A stretch of 37,321 nucleotides of DNA from Syntrophaceae bacterium UBA2280 (GCA_002347685.1 DDWS01000061.1:30796-68116); one strand, 5' to 3'. Positions 9,078 to 17,444 are shown, counted from the first letter of the stretch. Numbers and translations are program-made. The notes: generated by a model not told the origin, from the sequence alone.

Positions 9078-9626
9078 CTACGATGTGGAATCCCTGCCCG
9101 GGCCCTTCTCCAGGGAGATTTCCACATAACGGTCATACACCGCCGTCACCCCTAAAAATGGATTGACCACCAGCGTCATGTGATTTTCACCTTCGGTGAG
9201 GTGCACGACGAATGGCGGGCAGATACCGTTTTTCCCGAACTTCAGCCGGATTTCACCCTGCGTGCGCTTCGTGTTTTTTTCCAAAACGATATCGGCGATC
9301 AAAACCTTCGCGGGAAGTCGTCTGGCGCCGGTTTTGACTTCGGCAACCCGCTCCGGGGTCATATCAGCAGTCTCCACCCACCAGACAGCCTCCTGCACGT
9401 CCAGGCACAGGATGTAATCCGTCCGGTCGCGCACCGCGTCGGCCCGGAGCTGACGTTCCAGACCGATGATCTGACGCGACGCTTTTTTGAGATTGTCCGC
9501 CGTAAAAGCGTCACGCATCGAGGGAACGGACAGCACCAGAATCACTCCGATAAGCGCAATGACGACGAGCAGCTCAACGAGCGTCAGTCCCCGGTTATTC
9601 GATTTCCCAGTTGTTGATGTCCGCAT
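9078..9626 (-). CDS. gspH: T2SS minor pseudopilin GspH-like
   Basis: A 182-residue minor pseudopilin. The leader MRTSTTGKSNNRG is followed by LTLVELLVVIALIGVILVLSVPSM (Glu at +5), and then a GspH-type domain with LRADAVRDRTDYILCLD and IRLKFGKNGICPPFVVHL. Its ATG at 9626 lies inside the end of gspG, giving a 32-base overlap in a different frame; AAGG precedes the start. The predicted role is the link between the tip complex and the GspG shaft. It could also be labelled a general GspH/FimT-type pseudopilin. Confidence 0.87.
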   Translation of the reverse strand: MRTSTTGKSNNRGLTLVELLVVIALIGVILVLSVPSMRDAFTADNLKKASRQIIGLERQLRADAVRDRTDYILCLDVQEAVWWVETADMTPERVAEVKTGARRLPAKVLIADIVLEKNTKRTQGEIRLKFGKNGICPPFVVHLTEGENHMTLVVNPFLGVTAVYDRYVEISLEKGPGRDSTS

Positions 9627-10047
9627 CGAAGCCTTCCCCCCCGGGCTCCCCGTCTTTTCCCAGACTGATCAGATCAAAGTCGCTGTGACTGCCGGGATGG
9701 ATATAGACGAAATCATTGCCCCACGGGTCTTTGGGCACCCTGCCTTTATCCAGGTAACCGCCCTGACGCCAGTTCTTGGGAAGGTTTCCCGCGGTGGGAA
9801 GTTCAACTAACGCCTTGAGGCCCTGCTCCGTGGTCGGGTAGTACCCATTGTCGAGCCTGTAGAGCTTAAGCGCGGATTCCAGGCTCGCCATCTGCATTTT
9901 CGCTTTGGCCTGACGCGCTTCATCGGGACGCCCCATGACGCGCGGAATGATCAACCCGGCCAGAACGCCGATGATGACAATCACGACCATCAATTCAATC
10001 AGCGTAAAACCGGCCTGCCTGCTTTTCTTTCGTATCCGTGTTTTCAT
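9595..10047 (-). CDS. gspG: T2SS major pseudopilin GspG
   Basis: A 150-residue major pseudopilin that builds the T2SS piston. The leader MKTRIRKKSRQAG precedes FTLIELMVVIVIIGVLAGLI. The rest carries the classical GspG signature: YRLDNGYYPTTEQGLKALV, PKDPWGNDFVY and SLGKDGEPGGEGFDADINNW, the last containing the calcium-binding residues of the family. The start at 10047 is chosen because AAGGGG sits 7 bases before it; the in-frame ATG at 10074 has no ribosome site. gspH starts inside its last 32 bases. Confidence 0.97.
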   Translation of the reverse strand: MKTRIRKKSRQAGFTLIELMVVIVIIGVLAGLIIPRVMGRPDEARQAKAKMQMASLESALKLYRLDNGYYPTTEQGLKALVELPTAGNLPKNWRQGGYLDKGRVPKDPWGNDFVYIHPGSHSDFDLISLGKDGEPGGEGFDADINNWEIE

Positions 10048-10096
10048 GATCAACCCCTTATTTTTATTACGCATGATAACGGTCTTGTCGAACCCG

Positions 10097-11323
10097 TCAC
10101 CGCACCAATTGGTTCATTTCAAATATCGGCAGCAGTATCGAAACAACAATAAAGCCCACCGCCAGACCCATGGCCAGAATCATGAGCGGTTCCAGAAGAG
10201 ACGTCATCACCAGAATATCCGACTGCACCTCCGTTTCATACGCCGTGGCGATGCGGTCGAGCATCCGCTCGAGCGATCCGCTTTGCTCTCCGACGGCGAT
10301 CATCTCCGTCACCATGGGCGGAAATATTCCGCTTTGCGCCAGGGGCGCCGAAAGGCTCTGACCTTCCTCTACATCCCTGGCCGCGTTCGCGATCGTCCCG
10401 GAGATAAACATATTATTCACGACATTGCCTACAATGTCCAGCGCCGGCAGAAGCGGCACACCGCTGTGCAATAGCGTTGAAAGGGTTCTGGCGAACCGGG
10501 CAATCGCGATCTTGCGGTTGACCGATCCCCAGACAGGCGCGCTGAGTTTTACGGAATCCCAGAAACGGCGACCGGCCTGCGTATTTGCCGTCAGGTATTT
10601 AAAAGCGGCAATCCCGGCAAGAATGAGCAGAAAAATCAGCCACCAGAAGGATTTCAGGAAATGGCTGACCGCAACCAGAATGATCGTGATGAGCGGAAGT
10701 GTCTGCTGCATGTCGGTGAATATTTCAGTAATCTGGGGGACCACAAAGGTCATGAGAAGAAAAATCACTAACGTGCCGACCAGCAGCATAATCACCGGGT
10801 AGGCGAGAGAAGCGCGGATCTTACTGATCAGCGCCTGCTGGTTTTCACTGAAATCCGCCAGCCTCTCCAAAACCAGATTCAGCGTTCCGGAAGCTTCGCC
10901 GGCCTTGACCATGTTGATGTAAAATGGCGGGAAAATGCGCGGATAAGTCTCCAGGCTTGCCGTCAGGCTTTTGCCTTCATTGATGTCGCCGCGAATCTGC
11001 GCCAGGATTTTCACGAGACCGGGATTCTTCGCCTGCGCCAGCAGCACGCCGAAGGACGGCACCAGGGGAATGCCCGCACCCAACAGGGTTGCCAGCTGGC
11101 GTGTAAACACGGAGACTTCCTTGGTGGAAACCTTCTGCCGCAAAGAAAGATTCATCATGCCGGACACAGACGCGCCTTTTTTCTCCTGTGCCGGTAAAAT
11201 ATTTATCGGGTAGACACCCCGTTCACGCAATTGCTGCCGCGCCGCGGCAACACCTGTTGCGTCCACAAACCCTTTGAGTTCGCGTCCCTTTTCATCCAAT
11301 GCCACATATTCGTAGACACCCAT
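10097..11323 (-). CDS. gspF: T2SS inner-membrane platform protein GspF
   Basis: A 408-residue polytopic protein, first gene of the operon. Two homologous T2SSF domains (about 70-195 and 270-395) each carry FTRQLATLL/FARTLSTLLHSGVPL-type motifs. Three membrane helices are visible (about 171-193, 224-242, 378-400). GspF is the rotor-like core that works with the GspE ATPase to move pseudopilins. The N-terminal cytoplasmic part (MGVYEYVALDEKGRELKGFVDA) is standard. A G-rich site (GGGGCGG) precedes the ATG. In most T2SS operons gspE lies next to gspF; here it does not, so gspE must be elsewhere, perhaps beyond gspD. Confidence 0.96.
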   Translation of the reverse strand: MGVYEYVALDEKGRELKGFVDATGVAAARQQLRERGVYPINILPAQEKKGASVSGMMNLSLRQKVSTKEVSVFTRQLATLLGAGIPLVPSFGVLLAQAKNPGLVKILAQIRGDINEGKSLTASLETYPRIFPPFYINMVKAGEASGTLNLVLERLADFSENQQALISKIRASLAYPVIMLLVGTLVIFLLMTFVVPQITEIFTDMQQTLPLITIILVAVSHFLKSFWWLIFLLILAGIAAFKYLTANTQAGRRFWDSVKLSAPVWGSVNRKIAIARFARTLSTLLHSGVPLLPALDIVGNVVNNMFISGTIANAARDVEEGQSLSAPLAQSGIFPPMVTEMIAVGEQSGSLERMLDRIATAYETEVQSDILVMTSLLEPLMILAMGLAVGFIVVSILLPIFEMNQLVR

Positions 11324-11510
11324 CTCGCCGCCCCGCCAAAACCAACCATGGAATTTGCTGATTGTTGGTCATTAGCACACTTTCAAAGCGGATTCAATGA
11401 CTTCCGATCCCCCATGAACGCTCTGAGCAGACCGCTTTGCGCGGCATGGTTTTGAAGACAGAAAACCGGAAAGCACCACCCTGAACGAAAGGCTCGAAAT
11501 GCCCGGAAAT

Positions 11511-11536
11511 AAAAAAAGGGGGCCGCAAAGCCCCCG
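11511..11536 (-). terminator. Intrinsic terminator after UPF0173 gene
   Basis: On the minus strand GGGGGC and GCCCCC form a 6-bp all-GC stem with a 6-base loop, followed by seven T's. It lies 28 bases after the UPF0173 stop and ends the ParA/HTH/UPF0173 unit before the T2SS operon. The rest of the 11324-11563 gap must hold the T2SS promoter, but no convincing -35/-10 pair is visible. Confidence 0.85.
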
Positions 11537-11563
11537 CCACCTGCCCGGAGATCGCAAGACAAG

Positions 11564-12229
11564 CTACTTCATATCCCGAATACGAACCTCAATGCCTTTT
11601 TCGTCTTTGAGCAGCGTGGTTAATTTTGACGTGTCCGTCTCGCCGAAGTGGTAGGGATAGAGAATTTTCGGCAAAAAGGTTTTGGCCGCGTCAGCGACCA
11701 TTTCCGGCGTCATGGTATAGGGCAGATTCATCGGCAGGAAAGCGATGTCGATGTTTTTGAGCTGTTTCATCTCCGGCGTGTTCTCGGTGTCGCCCGCGAT
11801 ATAAACACGTGTGTCACCGAATACCACAATATAGCCGTTGCCGACACCCCTGGGATGAAAGGGTTTACCCGGTTCGCTCACGTGTAAAATGTTGTATGCC
11901 GGGACGGCTTCGATCGCGAGACCGTCCACCGTTTGCGTCTCGCCGTTTTTCATGGCGATCGTGCCTTCCACCTGAGATGCGACTTCGGCGTTGCCGACCA
12001 CTTTGGTGGAGACTTTTGTAAGAAGACCCACTGCTTTTAAATCCAGATGATCGAAATGCCCGTGCGTGATCAGAATCAGATCCGCATCTGGCATTTCTGA
12101 ATAATCCGCTTCCGCAGATACCGGATCGACATGAATGACTTTCCCGCCGAAGGTCATCATCAGCGTCGCATGTCCTAAAAAAGTGATGACCACATCGCCC
12201 TTTGACGTTTGAATTGTATCGGACCGCAT
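11564..12229 (-). CDS. UPF0173 family metal-dependent hydrolase (MBL fold)
   Basis: A 221-residue cytoplasmic metallo-beta-lactamase-fold hydrolase. ITFLGHATLMM near the start, HGHFDHLD (metal-binding HxHxDH), and later DTRVYIAGDTENTPEM and ILYPYHFGETD are family markers. The substrate is unknown for most UPF0173 members. The start at 12229 (MRSDTIQT) is set by an AAGGAGGG site; longer starts run into the preceding gene. It lies 47 bases after the J-like/HTH gene and is last in the unit. Whether it shares a function with the two upstream genes is not evident from sequence. Confidence 0.9.
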   Translation of the reverse strand: MRSDTIQTSKGDVVITFLGHATLMMTFGGKVIHVDPVSAEADYSEMPDADLILITHGHFDHLDLKAVGLLTKVSTKVVGNAEVASQVEGTIAMKNGETQTVDGLAIEAVPAYNILHVSEPGKPFHPRGVGNGYIVVFGDTRVYIAGDTENTPEMKQLKNIDIAFLPMNLPYTMTPEMVADAAKTFLPKILYPYHFGETDTSKLTTLLKDEKGIEVRIRDMK

Positions 12230-12276
12230 ATTTCCCTCCTTCGCACCGGCCCCCGCAGGCCGGGCGCCGTTATGGC

Positions 12277-12972
12277 TCATGATGCTTTTCCTTCGCTTTG
12301 AACCGAAAGCGCTGCCATATAACGGGTGCTGATCTCTTCTCCCGGATCCACACACAGATGCTTGAGATAGGCCTTCACAAATCCTTTGAGAAAAACAGGC
12401 GCGGGCAGGCGTGATGCTTCCGACGCCTCGATGGCACGCAGATAATCGAGCCGGATTTTGGTTTCATCCGCGATCTGTTCCAGGGTGACGCCCAGTGCTT
12501 CGCGGATTTCCTGGAGATCCGCTCCGCAGATATCCGTCTTCTGCGCAATCGCGCCGATGCGGGGACATTGTGCGATTCTGGCTTTCAGCTCAGCCTTCTT
12601 CTGACAGACAGGCTGCAACACGCTGCTGCGGCTGATGGAAAAAATGGACACCGGTTTTTTGTCCGCCTTCTCGCGGCAGACGTCTCCTTTCAAGACTCCC
12701 CGCCTCACCAATTCAGCATCGTAGCCCTGCCTTTCCTTTCCATTGACGAGAGTGAGATAGGCTTTTTCGATATGCGCAAGGATTTCTTTTCTCTCGTGCT
12801 CGGAGAAAAACGAATAGCTCACCAGAGAACCGGGCTCATACATCTGTATTGCGTTTTGGTAGGCGTGGCGAATTTCAAACGGCACCGCGTCCGGCCGGAT
12901 GTCAAGCATTTCGTAGTAATTCAGATCGGCGAATTTTCCTTGCACCGCCCTTTTTCCTTCCATGTCAGCCAT
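12277..12972 (-). CDS. J-like domain plus RodZ-type HTH protein
   Basis: A 231-residue soluble protein of unknown function. Residues about 18-88 resemble a DnaJ J-domain (NYYEMLDIRPDAVPFEIRHAY, ending HIEKAYLTLVNGKERQGYD), but the HPD tripeptide that activates DnaK is absent. Residues about 153-215 form a helix-turn-helix of the RodZ/HTH_25 type (LQEIREALGVTLEQIADETK, then LRAIEASEASRLPAPVFLKG). No membrane segment follows, unlike RodZ. The start at 12972 is chosen for the GAGGAG site 8 bases upstream; an ATG at 12987 lacks one. It follows the ParA-type ATPase gene closely, so the two probably act together, perhaps in polar positioning or regulation. Confidence 0.82.
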   Translation of the reverse strand: MADMEGKRAVQGKFADLNYYEMLDIRPDAVPFEIRHAYQNAIQMYEPGSLVSYSFFSEHERKEILAHIEKAYLTLVNGKERQGYDAELVRRGVLKGDVCREKADKKPVSIFSISRSSVLQPVCQKKAELKARIAQCPRIGAIAQKTDICGADLQEIREALGVTLEQIADETKIRLDYLRAIEASEASRLPAPVFLKGFVKAYLKHLCVDPGEEISTRYMAALSVQSEGKAS

Positions 12973-12992
12973 TGCCGTTCTCCTCATTGCTG

Positions 12993-13913
12993 TCAGGAGT
13001 AATTGATGAGCATCTGTTCTCCCGCTGTCTGAACAACCGACTTGCTAAGCTCGCGCAAATCGCCGGCGGTCCTGGTATAGGGATAACGCTCCAGAAAAGA
13101 CACCCGCGCGCAAATCGCATCATGGACGTGATCGTCATAGGCGACATTGCCTGCAAACTCGATGCGCAACCCGAGATGCTTTTCGATGATCCGGCAGATC
13201 TGCTGGCCGAGTCCGGCGTTATCGTGCCGGCGCAGTTGATTGAGCACCAGCTTGAAGCGAAAGCCGTTGAAATCATCTTGAATCTGCGCGTGCGTTTCGG
13301 GATATTTCAGGCGAACCACCTCCATCATGCACTCGGGCCTGTTAACCGCTCCCCGGCCGTAGAGTTCGTCGGCGGCTTCTTCCAGCGCCTTGAAATCCGT
13401 CACATTGAAACAGTGACGGATCCGGCGAAAGTAAATGGAACGGATCAACCTGTAGACGTTTTCAATGGACGTGGGTTCCGGGGTGGTCACGAAAATGCCG
13501 TTATGTGATATCAAAAAGAAATCGAGCGTATTGAAAGACGTGCCCGCCCCCAAATCCAGAAGGATGTGGTCATAATCCAGCCGGGCTATGGCTTTGAGCG
13601 TTTTGATCTTCTGTTCGTAGGGGAGATTTGCAATGTCGAGGTTGTCGTGCGCGCCGCTGATGAGGTAGAGATTTTCCACCGGTGTTTCCACTACCGTATC
13701 TTCCAGTCGCGGAATCTTCTTGCGGATAAAATCGGAAAAACACTTTGTCGGATATGGCAAGTCCACCAGCGTGTGCAGGTTCGCCGCGCCCAGGTCCAGA
13801 TCGATCAGCAACGTCTTCTTACCGAGCCCCGCCGACAAACGCCCCAGGGAACTCGTCAGGAAACTCTTGCCGGATCCTCCTTTTCCGCCACCAATGGGCC
13901 AGACATACGCCAT
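12993..13913 (-). CDS. ParA/MinD-family ATPase (FlhG-like)
   Basis: A deviant-Walker ATPase of the MinD/ParA class, about 306 residues. WPIGGGKGGSGKSFLTSSLG contains the KGGxGKS signature (about 11-17), LLIDLDLGAAN is the Walker A' aspartate motif, and HILLDLGAGTSFNTLDFF is the Walker B region. The later stretch FVTTPEPTSIENVYRLI is typical of FlhG/MinD-type proteins. No clear amphipathic C-terminal membrane helix is visible. The start is uncertain: 13913 (MAYVWP, GGAG just upstream), 13922 and 13964 are all possible. It is first in a unit with the J-like/HTH gene. No flagellar or min genes are nearby, so its cargo is unknown. Confidence 0.85.
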   Translation of the reverse strand: MAYVWPIGGGKGGSGKSFLTSSLGRLSAGLGKKTLLIDLDLGAANLHTLVDLPYPTKCFSDFIRKKIPRLEDTVVETPVENLYLISGAHDNLDIANLPYEQKIKTLKAIARLDYDHILLDLGAGTSFNTLDFFLISHNGIFVTTPEPTSIENVYRLIRSIYFRRIRHCFNVTDFKALEEAADELYGRGAVNRPECMMEVVRLKYPETHAQIQDDFNGFRFKLVLNQLRRHDNAGLGQQICRIIEKHLGLRIEFAGNVAYDDHVHDAICARVSFLERYPYTRTAGDLRELSKSVVQTAGEQMLINYS

Positions 13914-14000
13914 AAGCTCCATCCGCCATCCGCATTTTTCGACTGCTTTTACACGATAAATCATTAATATTCAAGCCATAAATTCATCGGCATCTGGTGC

Positions 14001-14029
14001 TTGACTTATCCGGTTTTTGCTTTTACAAG
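14001..14029 (+). promoter_or_regulatory. Promoter of the peptidoglycan-recycling-like operon
   Basis: TTGACT at 14001-14006 and TACAAG at 14024-14029, 17 bases apart, match sigma-70 elements at 5/6 and 4/6. It lies 37 bases before the SpoIID-like gene, in the 152-base divergent gap shared with the ParA-type gene. Confidence 0.55.
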
Positions 14030-14065
14030 CAACAGGTGCACCAAAGATGACCTTGCGGACGGCAA

Positions 14066-15388
14066 ATGATCCATCACGAACCCGACATCACCGTAGCGCT
14101 GATGCAGCAAACGCATACAGCCAGTCTCAACCTGGCCGGTGCCTACCTGCTTCCCGACGGACGTCTTGTTACTGGAGAACTTACCGCCCGTACCGCAGAA
14201 AACCGCATCCTTCTTAGCGATGCATCCGGACACATCATCGGGACTGCGCCTGTCCTCTCACTGACACCGGCCGACCCTGCACACGCGTGTTGCACTTTGC
14301 ACAGCGTCCGCATCGGCATCCAATTTCACTGGCAGCGGTCGCAGACACAAACATTTCGCGGCGGCATCATGATGTCCGCTTCAAACGACGGTTTTTTTTC
14401 CGTCTTGAATATCATCGGCCTGGAAGACTACCTTGCCTCCGTGATTTCCTCGGAAATGTCCGCCGAAGCGCCCCTTGAATTTCTCAAAGCACAGGCCCTC
14501 ACCGCCCGAAGCTGGCTTGTGGCCATGCTCGAAAAAAAGAAAGCGCCGCGTGCCGGGCAGATCAGAAGCAATGATGAAATTTGCGTCTGGCAGGATGTGA
14601 ACGACCACCACGGCTTCGACGTCTGCGCCGACGACCACTGCCAGCGGTATCAGGGCATCACGAACATTATTTCCGAAACTGTCGCGCAGGCCATGGAAGC
14701 CACACGGGGAAAATTCCTGATTGACCGGGATAGCATCTGCGACGCGCGTTACTCCAAATGCTGCGGCGGCCGGACGGACGTTTTTTCGACAGCCTGGGAA
14801 GACGCCTCCCCACCCTATCTGGCAAGCATCACCGATCACGATAAGCCGCGCGCGGCGGTTGTCTCGGAAAAAGACGCCGCGCGGTGGTTCGCCTCCAGTC
14901 CGTCCTCTTACTGCAACACCGATGATCCGGACATCCTGCGGAGTATTCTGCCTTCGTTTGATCGGGAAACTCTGCATTTTTACCGCTGGCGCGTCGCATA
15001 CAGCAAAGAAGAGCTCCAGGACATTCTGCTTCGAAAATCGGGGATCGATTTCGGCGAACTGCGGCACATCATTCCCCTGCAGCGGGGACCTTCCGGCAGA
15101 ATCTACAGGCTCAGGATTGTCGGGGAGAAAAGAGACATGATCGTCGGCAAGGAGCTTGAAATCCGGCGCTGGCTTTCACATACCCATCTGCTTTCGAGCG
15201 CCTTTGTTGTGACATCGGAACACGACGCGGACGGAACCATCGAACGATTCATCTTTCACGGCGGCGGCTGGGGACACGGCGTGGGCCTGTGCCAGATCGG
15301 CGCGGCGGTCATGGCGGTGAAAGGGTTTCCGGCCGAAGAGATTCTCGCGCACTACTTTCCTGGCGCTCATTTGAGGAAGCTGTATTGA
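14066..15388 (+). CDS. SpoIID/LytB-domain protein without signal peptide
   Basis: A 440-residue SpoIID-domain protein. The core has IIGLEDYLASVISSEMS (LEDYL at 119-123, the Glu matching the catalytic Glu of SpoIID at about 130), LKAQALTARSWLV, and the C-terminal HGGGWGHGVGLCQIGA (398 onward). Bacillus SpoIID is a lytic transglycosylase that cuts glycan strands lacking stem peptides. Known members are exported or membrane-bound, but this N-terminus (MIHHEPDITVALMQQ) has no hydrophobic segment, and an in-frame stop at 14048-14050 rules out a longer start. It may be cytoplasmic. It heads an operon with AmpG-, MurU- and AmgK-like genes, consistent with breaking down imported muropeptides. The ribosome site is weak; a start at 14102 (MQQTH) is possible. 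Confidence 0.87.
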   Translation: MIHHEPDITVALMQQTHTASLNLAGAYLLPDGRLVTGELTARTAENRILLSDASGHIIGTAPVLSLTPADPAHACCTLHSVRIGIQFHWQRSQTQTFRGGIMMSASNDGFFSVLNIIGLEDYLASVISSEMSAEAPLEFLKAQALTARSWLVAMLEKKKAPRAGQIRSNDEICVWQDVNDHHGFDVCADDHCQRYQGITNIISETVAQAMEATRGKFLIDRDSICDARYSKCCGGRTDVFSTAWEDASPPYLASITDHDKPRAAVVSEKDAARWFASSPSSYCNTDDPDILRSILPSFDRETLHFYRWRVAYSKEELQDILLRKSGIDFGELRHIIPLQRGPSGRIYRLRIVGEKRDMIVGKELEIRRWLSHTHLLSSAFVVTSEHDADGTIERFIFHGGGWGHGVGLCQIGAAVMAVKGFPAEEILAHYFPGAHLRKLY

Positions 15389-16689
15389 ATAAGACCACAT
15401 CAAAAGCCGATACACCCGGAACCCCCGGACAAAAAAATCCCTGGCTGTGGGTTCCTTCCATCTACCTGGCCGAAGGCGTTCCCTATATGATCGCCATGAC
15501 GGTCAGTGTGGTGCTTTATAAAAACCTGGGGCTTTCCAATACCGAGATCGCCCTTTATACCAGCTGGCTGTATCTGCCCTGGGTGATCAAGCCTCTGTGG
15601 AGCCCGTTTATCGATCTGTTCCGCACAAAAAGGTTCTGGATTGTCCTGATGCAGCTGGCCATCGGCGCGTCTCTGGCCTGCGTTGCTCTGACGCTGCCCG
15701 CCAATGATTTTGTCAAATACACGCTCGCGATGTTCTGGATCATGGCGTTTTCATCGGCCACGCATGACGTTGCCGCCGACGGGTATTACATGCTGGCACT
15801 CGATACGCCAAGACAGGCGGCCTTCGTCGGTGTGCGTACCCTCTTTTACCGGATCGCCACTATCGCATCAAAGGGCGGACTCGTGGTGCTCGCAGGCTAT
15901 CTGATGCAAAGCGGCCATTCGGTAAAGTCCGCCTGGTCCATCACGTTTCTTTTCGCCGCCGCTGTTTTTCTGGCATTATGCCTTTATCATTTTTTCATCC
16001 TGCCGGCTCCCGAAAGCGACCGCAGCGCGCCTCTGGATAAAAGCCGGGGTGTTGTGAAGGAGTATTTCCGGATCATCACCTTGTTCTTCAGGCGCAAGGA
16101 CATCCTCATCGTGATCTCTTTCTTTTTGTTTTACCGCTTCGCCGAGGCGCAACTGGTGAAGATGGTCGCACCTTTTCTGCTGGACGCCCGTGAAAAGGGC
16201 GGACTGGGTCTTTCCACCGCCGAAGTGGGCGTCATTTACGGCACAGTGGGGGTTGTCGCGCTCATGCTGGGCGGGCTTCTGGGCGGATATGCCATTTATC
16301 GCCAAGGTTTGAAGTTCTGGCTGTGGCCGATGGTGTTGATCATGAACGTACCGGATCTGATATTCGTGTACCTGTCGCACGCGCAGCCGGAAAATATATG
16401 GCTCATCGGCGCCGCACTGGCGGTAGAACAATTCGGATACGGCTTCGGCTTTACAGCCTACACGATGTATATGATCATGGTGGCACAAGGCGAGCATAAA
16501 ACGGTTTTTTACGCGATGGGCACCGGAATTATGGCGCTGGGCATGATGCTGCCCGCCATGTCGAGCGGCTGGATTCAGGAAATGCTGGGCTACAAAAACT
16601 TCTATTTCTGGATTCTCATTACGACCATTCCCGGCTTCATCGTCGCGGCACTGGTCAAGATCGATCCGGCCTACGGGAAGAAAGCTTAG
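15385..16689 (+). CDS. MFS permease, AmpG-like
   Basis: A 434-residue major-facilitator transporter with about 12 membrane helices. NPWLWVPSIYLAEGVPYMIA at the start, LPWVIKPLWSPFID and AFSSATHDVAADGYY are AmpG-type signatures. AmpG carries anhydro-muropeptides into the cytoplasm during wall recycling. It starts at a TTG (15385) that overlaps the SpoIID-like stop TGA, with GAGGAAG five bases upstream, so translation is coupled. The next genes are MurU- and AmgK-like, which supports a sugar-recycling substrate. It could instead import another small metabolite; substrate is inferred from family and neighbours. Confidence 0.85.
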   Translation: MNKTTSKADTPGTPGQKNPWLWVPSIYLAEGVPYMIAMTVSVVLYKNLGLSNTEIALYTSWLYLPWVIKPLWSPFIDLFRTKRFWIVLMQLAIGASLACVALTLPANDFVKYTLAMFWIMAFSSATHDVAADGYYMLALDTPRQAAFVGVRTLFYRIATIASKGGLVVLAGYLMQSGHSVKSAWSITFLFAAAVFLALCLYHFFILPAPESDRSAPLDKSRGVVKEYFRIITLFFRRKDILIVISFFLFYRFAEAQLVKMVAPFLLDAREKGGLGLSTAEVGVIYGTVGVVALMLGGLLGGYAIYRQGLKFWLWPMVLIMNVPDLIFVYLSHAQPENIWLIGAALAVEQFGYGFGFTAYTMYMIMVAQGEHKTVFYAMGTGIMALGMMLPAMSSGWIQEMLGYKNFYFWILITTIPGFIVAALVKIDPAYGKKA

Positions 16690-16724
16690 ATTAAAGTTAA
16701 AGCTGAAAGTTTAAAGGTACCAAT

Positions 16725-17444
16725 ATGGGCAAATCCATTCACACCGCTTTCATTCCGGGCGCGGGGCTGGGAACCAGGCTCCGGCCGCTTACGAACAGTA
16801 TGCCCAAACCGCTTTTGCCCGTGGGCGGCAGGCCGATCATCACTTACGCGATGGAGCATTTGCGGGCCGCGGGCGTTAAGCGCTTCATCGTCAATACGCA
16901 TCACTGCGCCGAAAAATATGCCGAAGCGTTTCCTGACAGCCGCTGGCAGGATGTCCCGATCATCTTCCGGCATGAACCTGTCTTGCTCGACACAGCCGGC
17001 GGCCTGAAGAATATCGAGGATCTGATTGACCATGATGAGCGGATTATCGTCTGCAACGGCGACATTCTCACGGATCTGCCTCTTTTGCCGCTCCTCCAAA
17101 AACATTCTGAAATCAATACACAAGTGACTCTCGCTTTGCGCAGCCGGGGTCCGCTTCTCAACGTCCATATTGACTCCGAAGGCTTTATCTGCGATATGAG
17201 AAACATGCTGAACCGCCCCGGCGTGCAAAGTTGTCTTTTCGCCGGCATTTATATTGTGGAAAAAACCTTCTGGCGGGGACTGGAAGCGGGAAAAATCGAA
17301 TCCGTCGTTTTGCCGATGGTCGAAGGCATAAGGCAAAATCCCCGGTCTGCCGGCGGAGTCATCATCGACGAAGGATTCTGGCATGATCTCGGATCACGCG
17401 AGGAGTATGAAAGAATTCAAAGTCTTTTTTCAGGAATACGTTAA
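16725..17444 (+). CDS. murU: Sugar-1-phosphate nucleotidyltransferase, MurU-like
   Basis: A 239-residue enzyme with the nucleotidyltransferase signature GAGLGTRLRPLT (12-23), catalytic Lys in MPKPLLPVGG and the metal-binding NGDIL (111-115). It lacks the C-terminal hexapeptide repeats of GlmU-type enzymes, as does MurU. MurU makes UDP-MurNAc from MurNAc-1-phosphate, bypassing de novo synthesis. The immediate neighbour is an AmgK-like kinase, the partner that supplies MurNAc-1-phosphate in Pseudomonas. AAAGG precedes the ATG; it ends three bases before the kinase. A related mannose- or glucose-1-phosphate enzyme cannot be excluded from sequence alone, but the pairing makes MurU likeliest. Confidence 0.75.
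   Translation: MGKSIHTAFIPGAGLGTRLRPLTNSMPKPLLPVGGRPIITYAMEHLRAAGVKRFIVNTHHCAEKYAEAFPDSRWQDVPIIFRHEPVLLDTAGGLKNIEDLIDHDERIIVCNGDILTDLPLLPLLQKHSEINTQVTLALRSRGPLLNVHIDSEGFICDMRNMLNRPGVQSCLFAGIYIVEKTFWRGLEAGKIESVVLPMVEGIRQNPRSAGGVIIDEGFWHDLGSREEYERIQSLFSGIR

Noticed and set aside
8395..9129. Plus-strand open frame of 244 codons
   Set aside because: Antisense to gspI and gspJ, with no recognisable domain.
11372..11557. Minus-strand frame upstream of gspF
   Set aside because: It contains the terminator hairpin and has no ribosome site or motif; the gap is better read as terminator plus promoter region.
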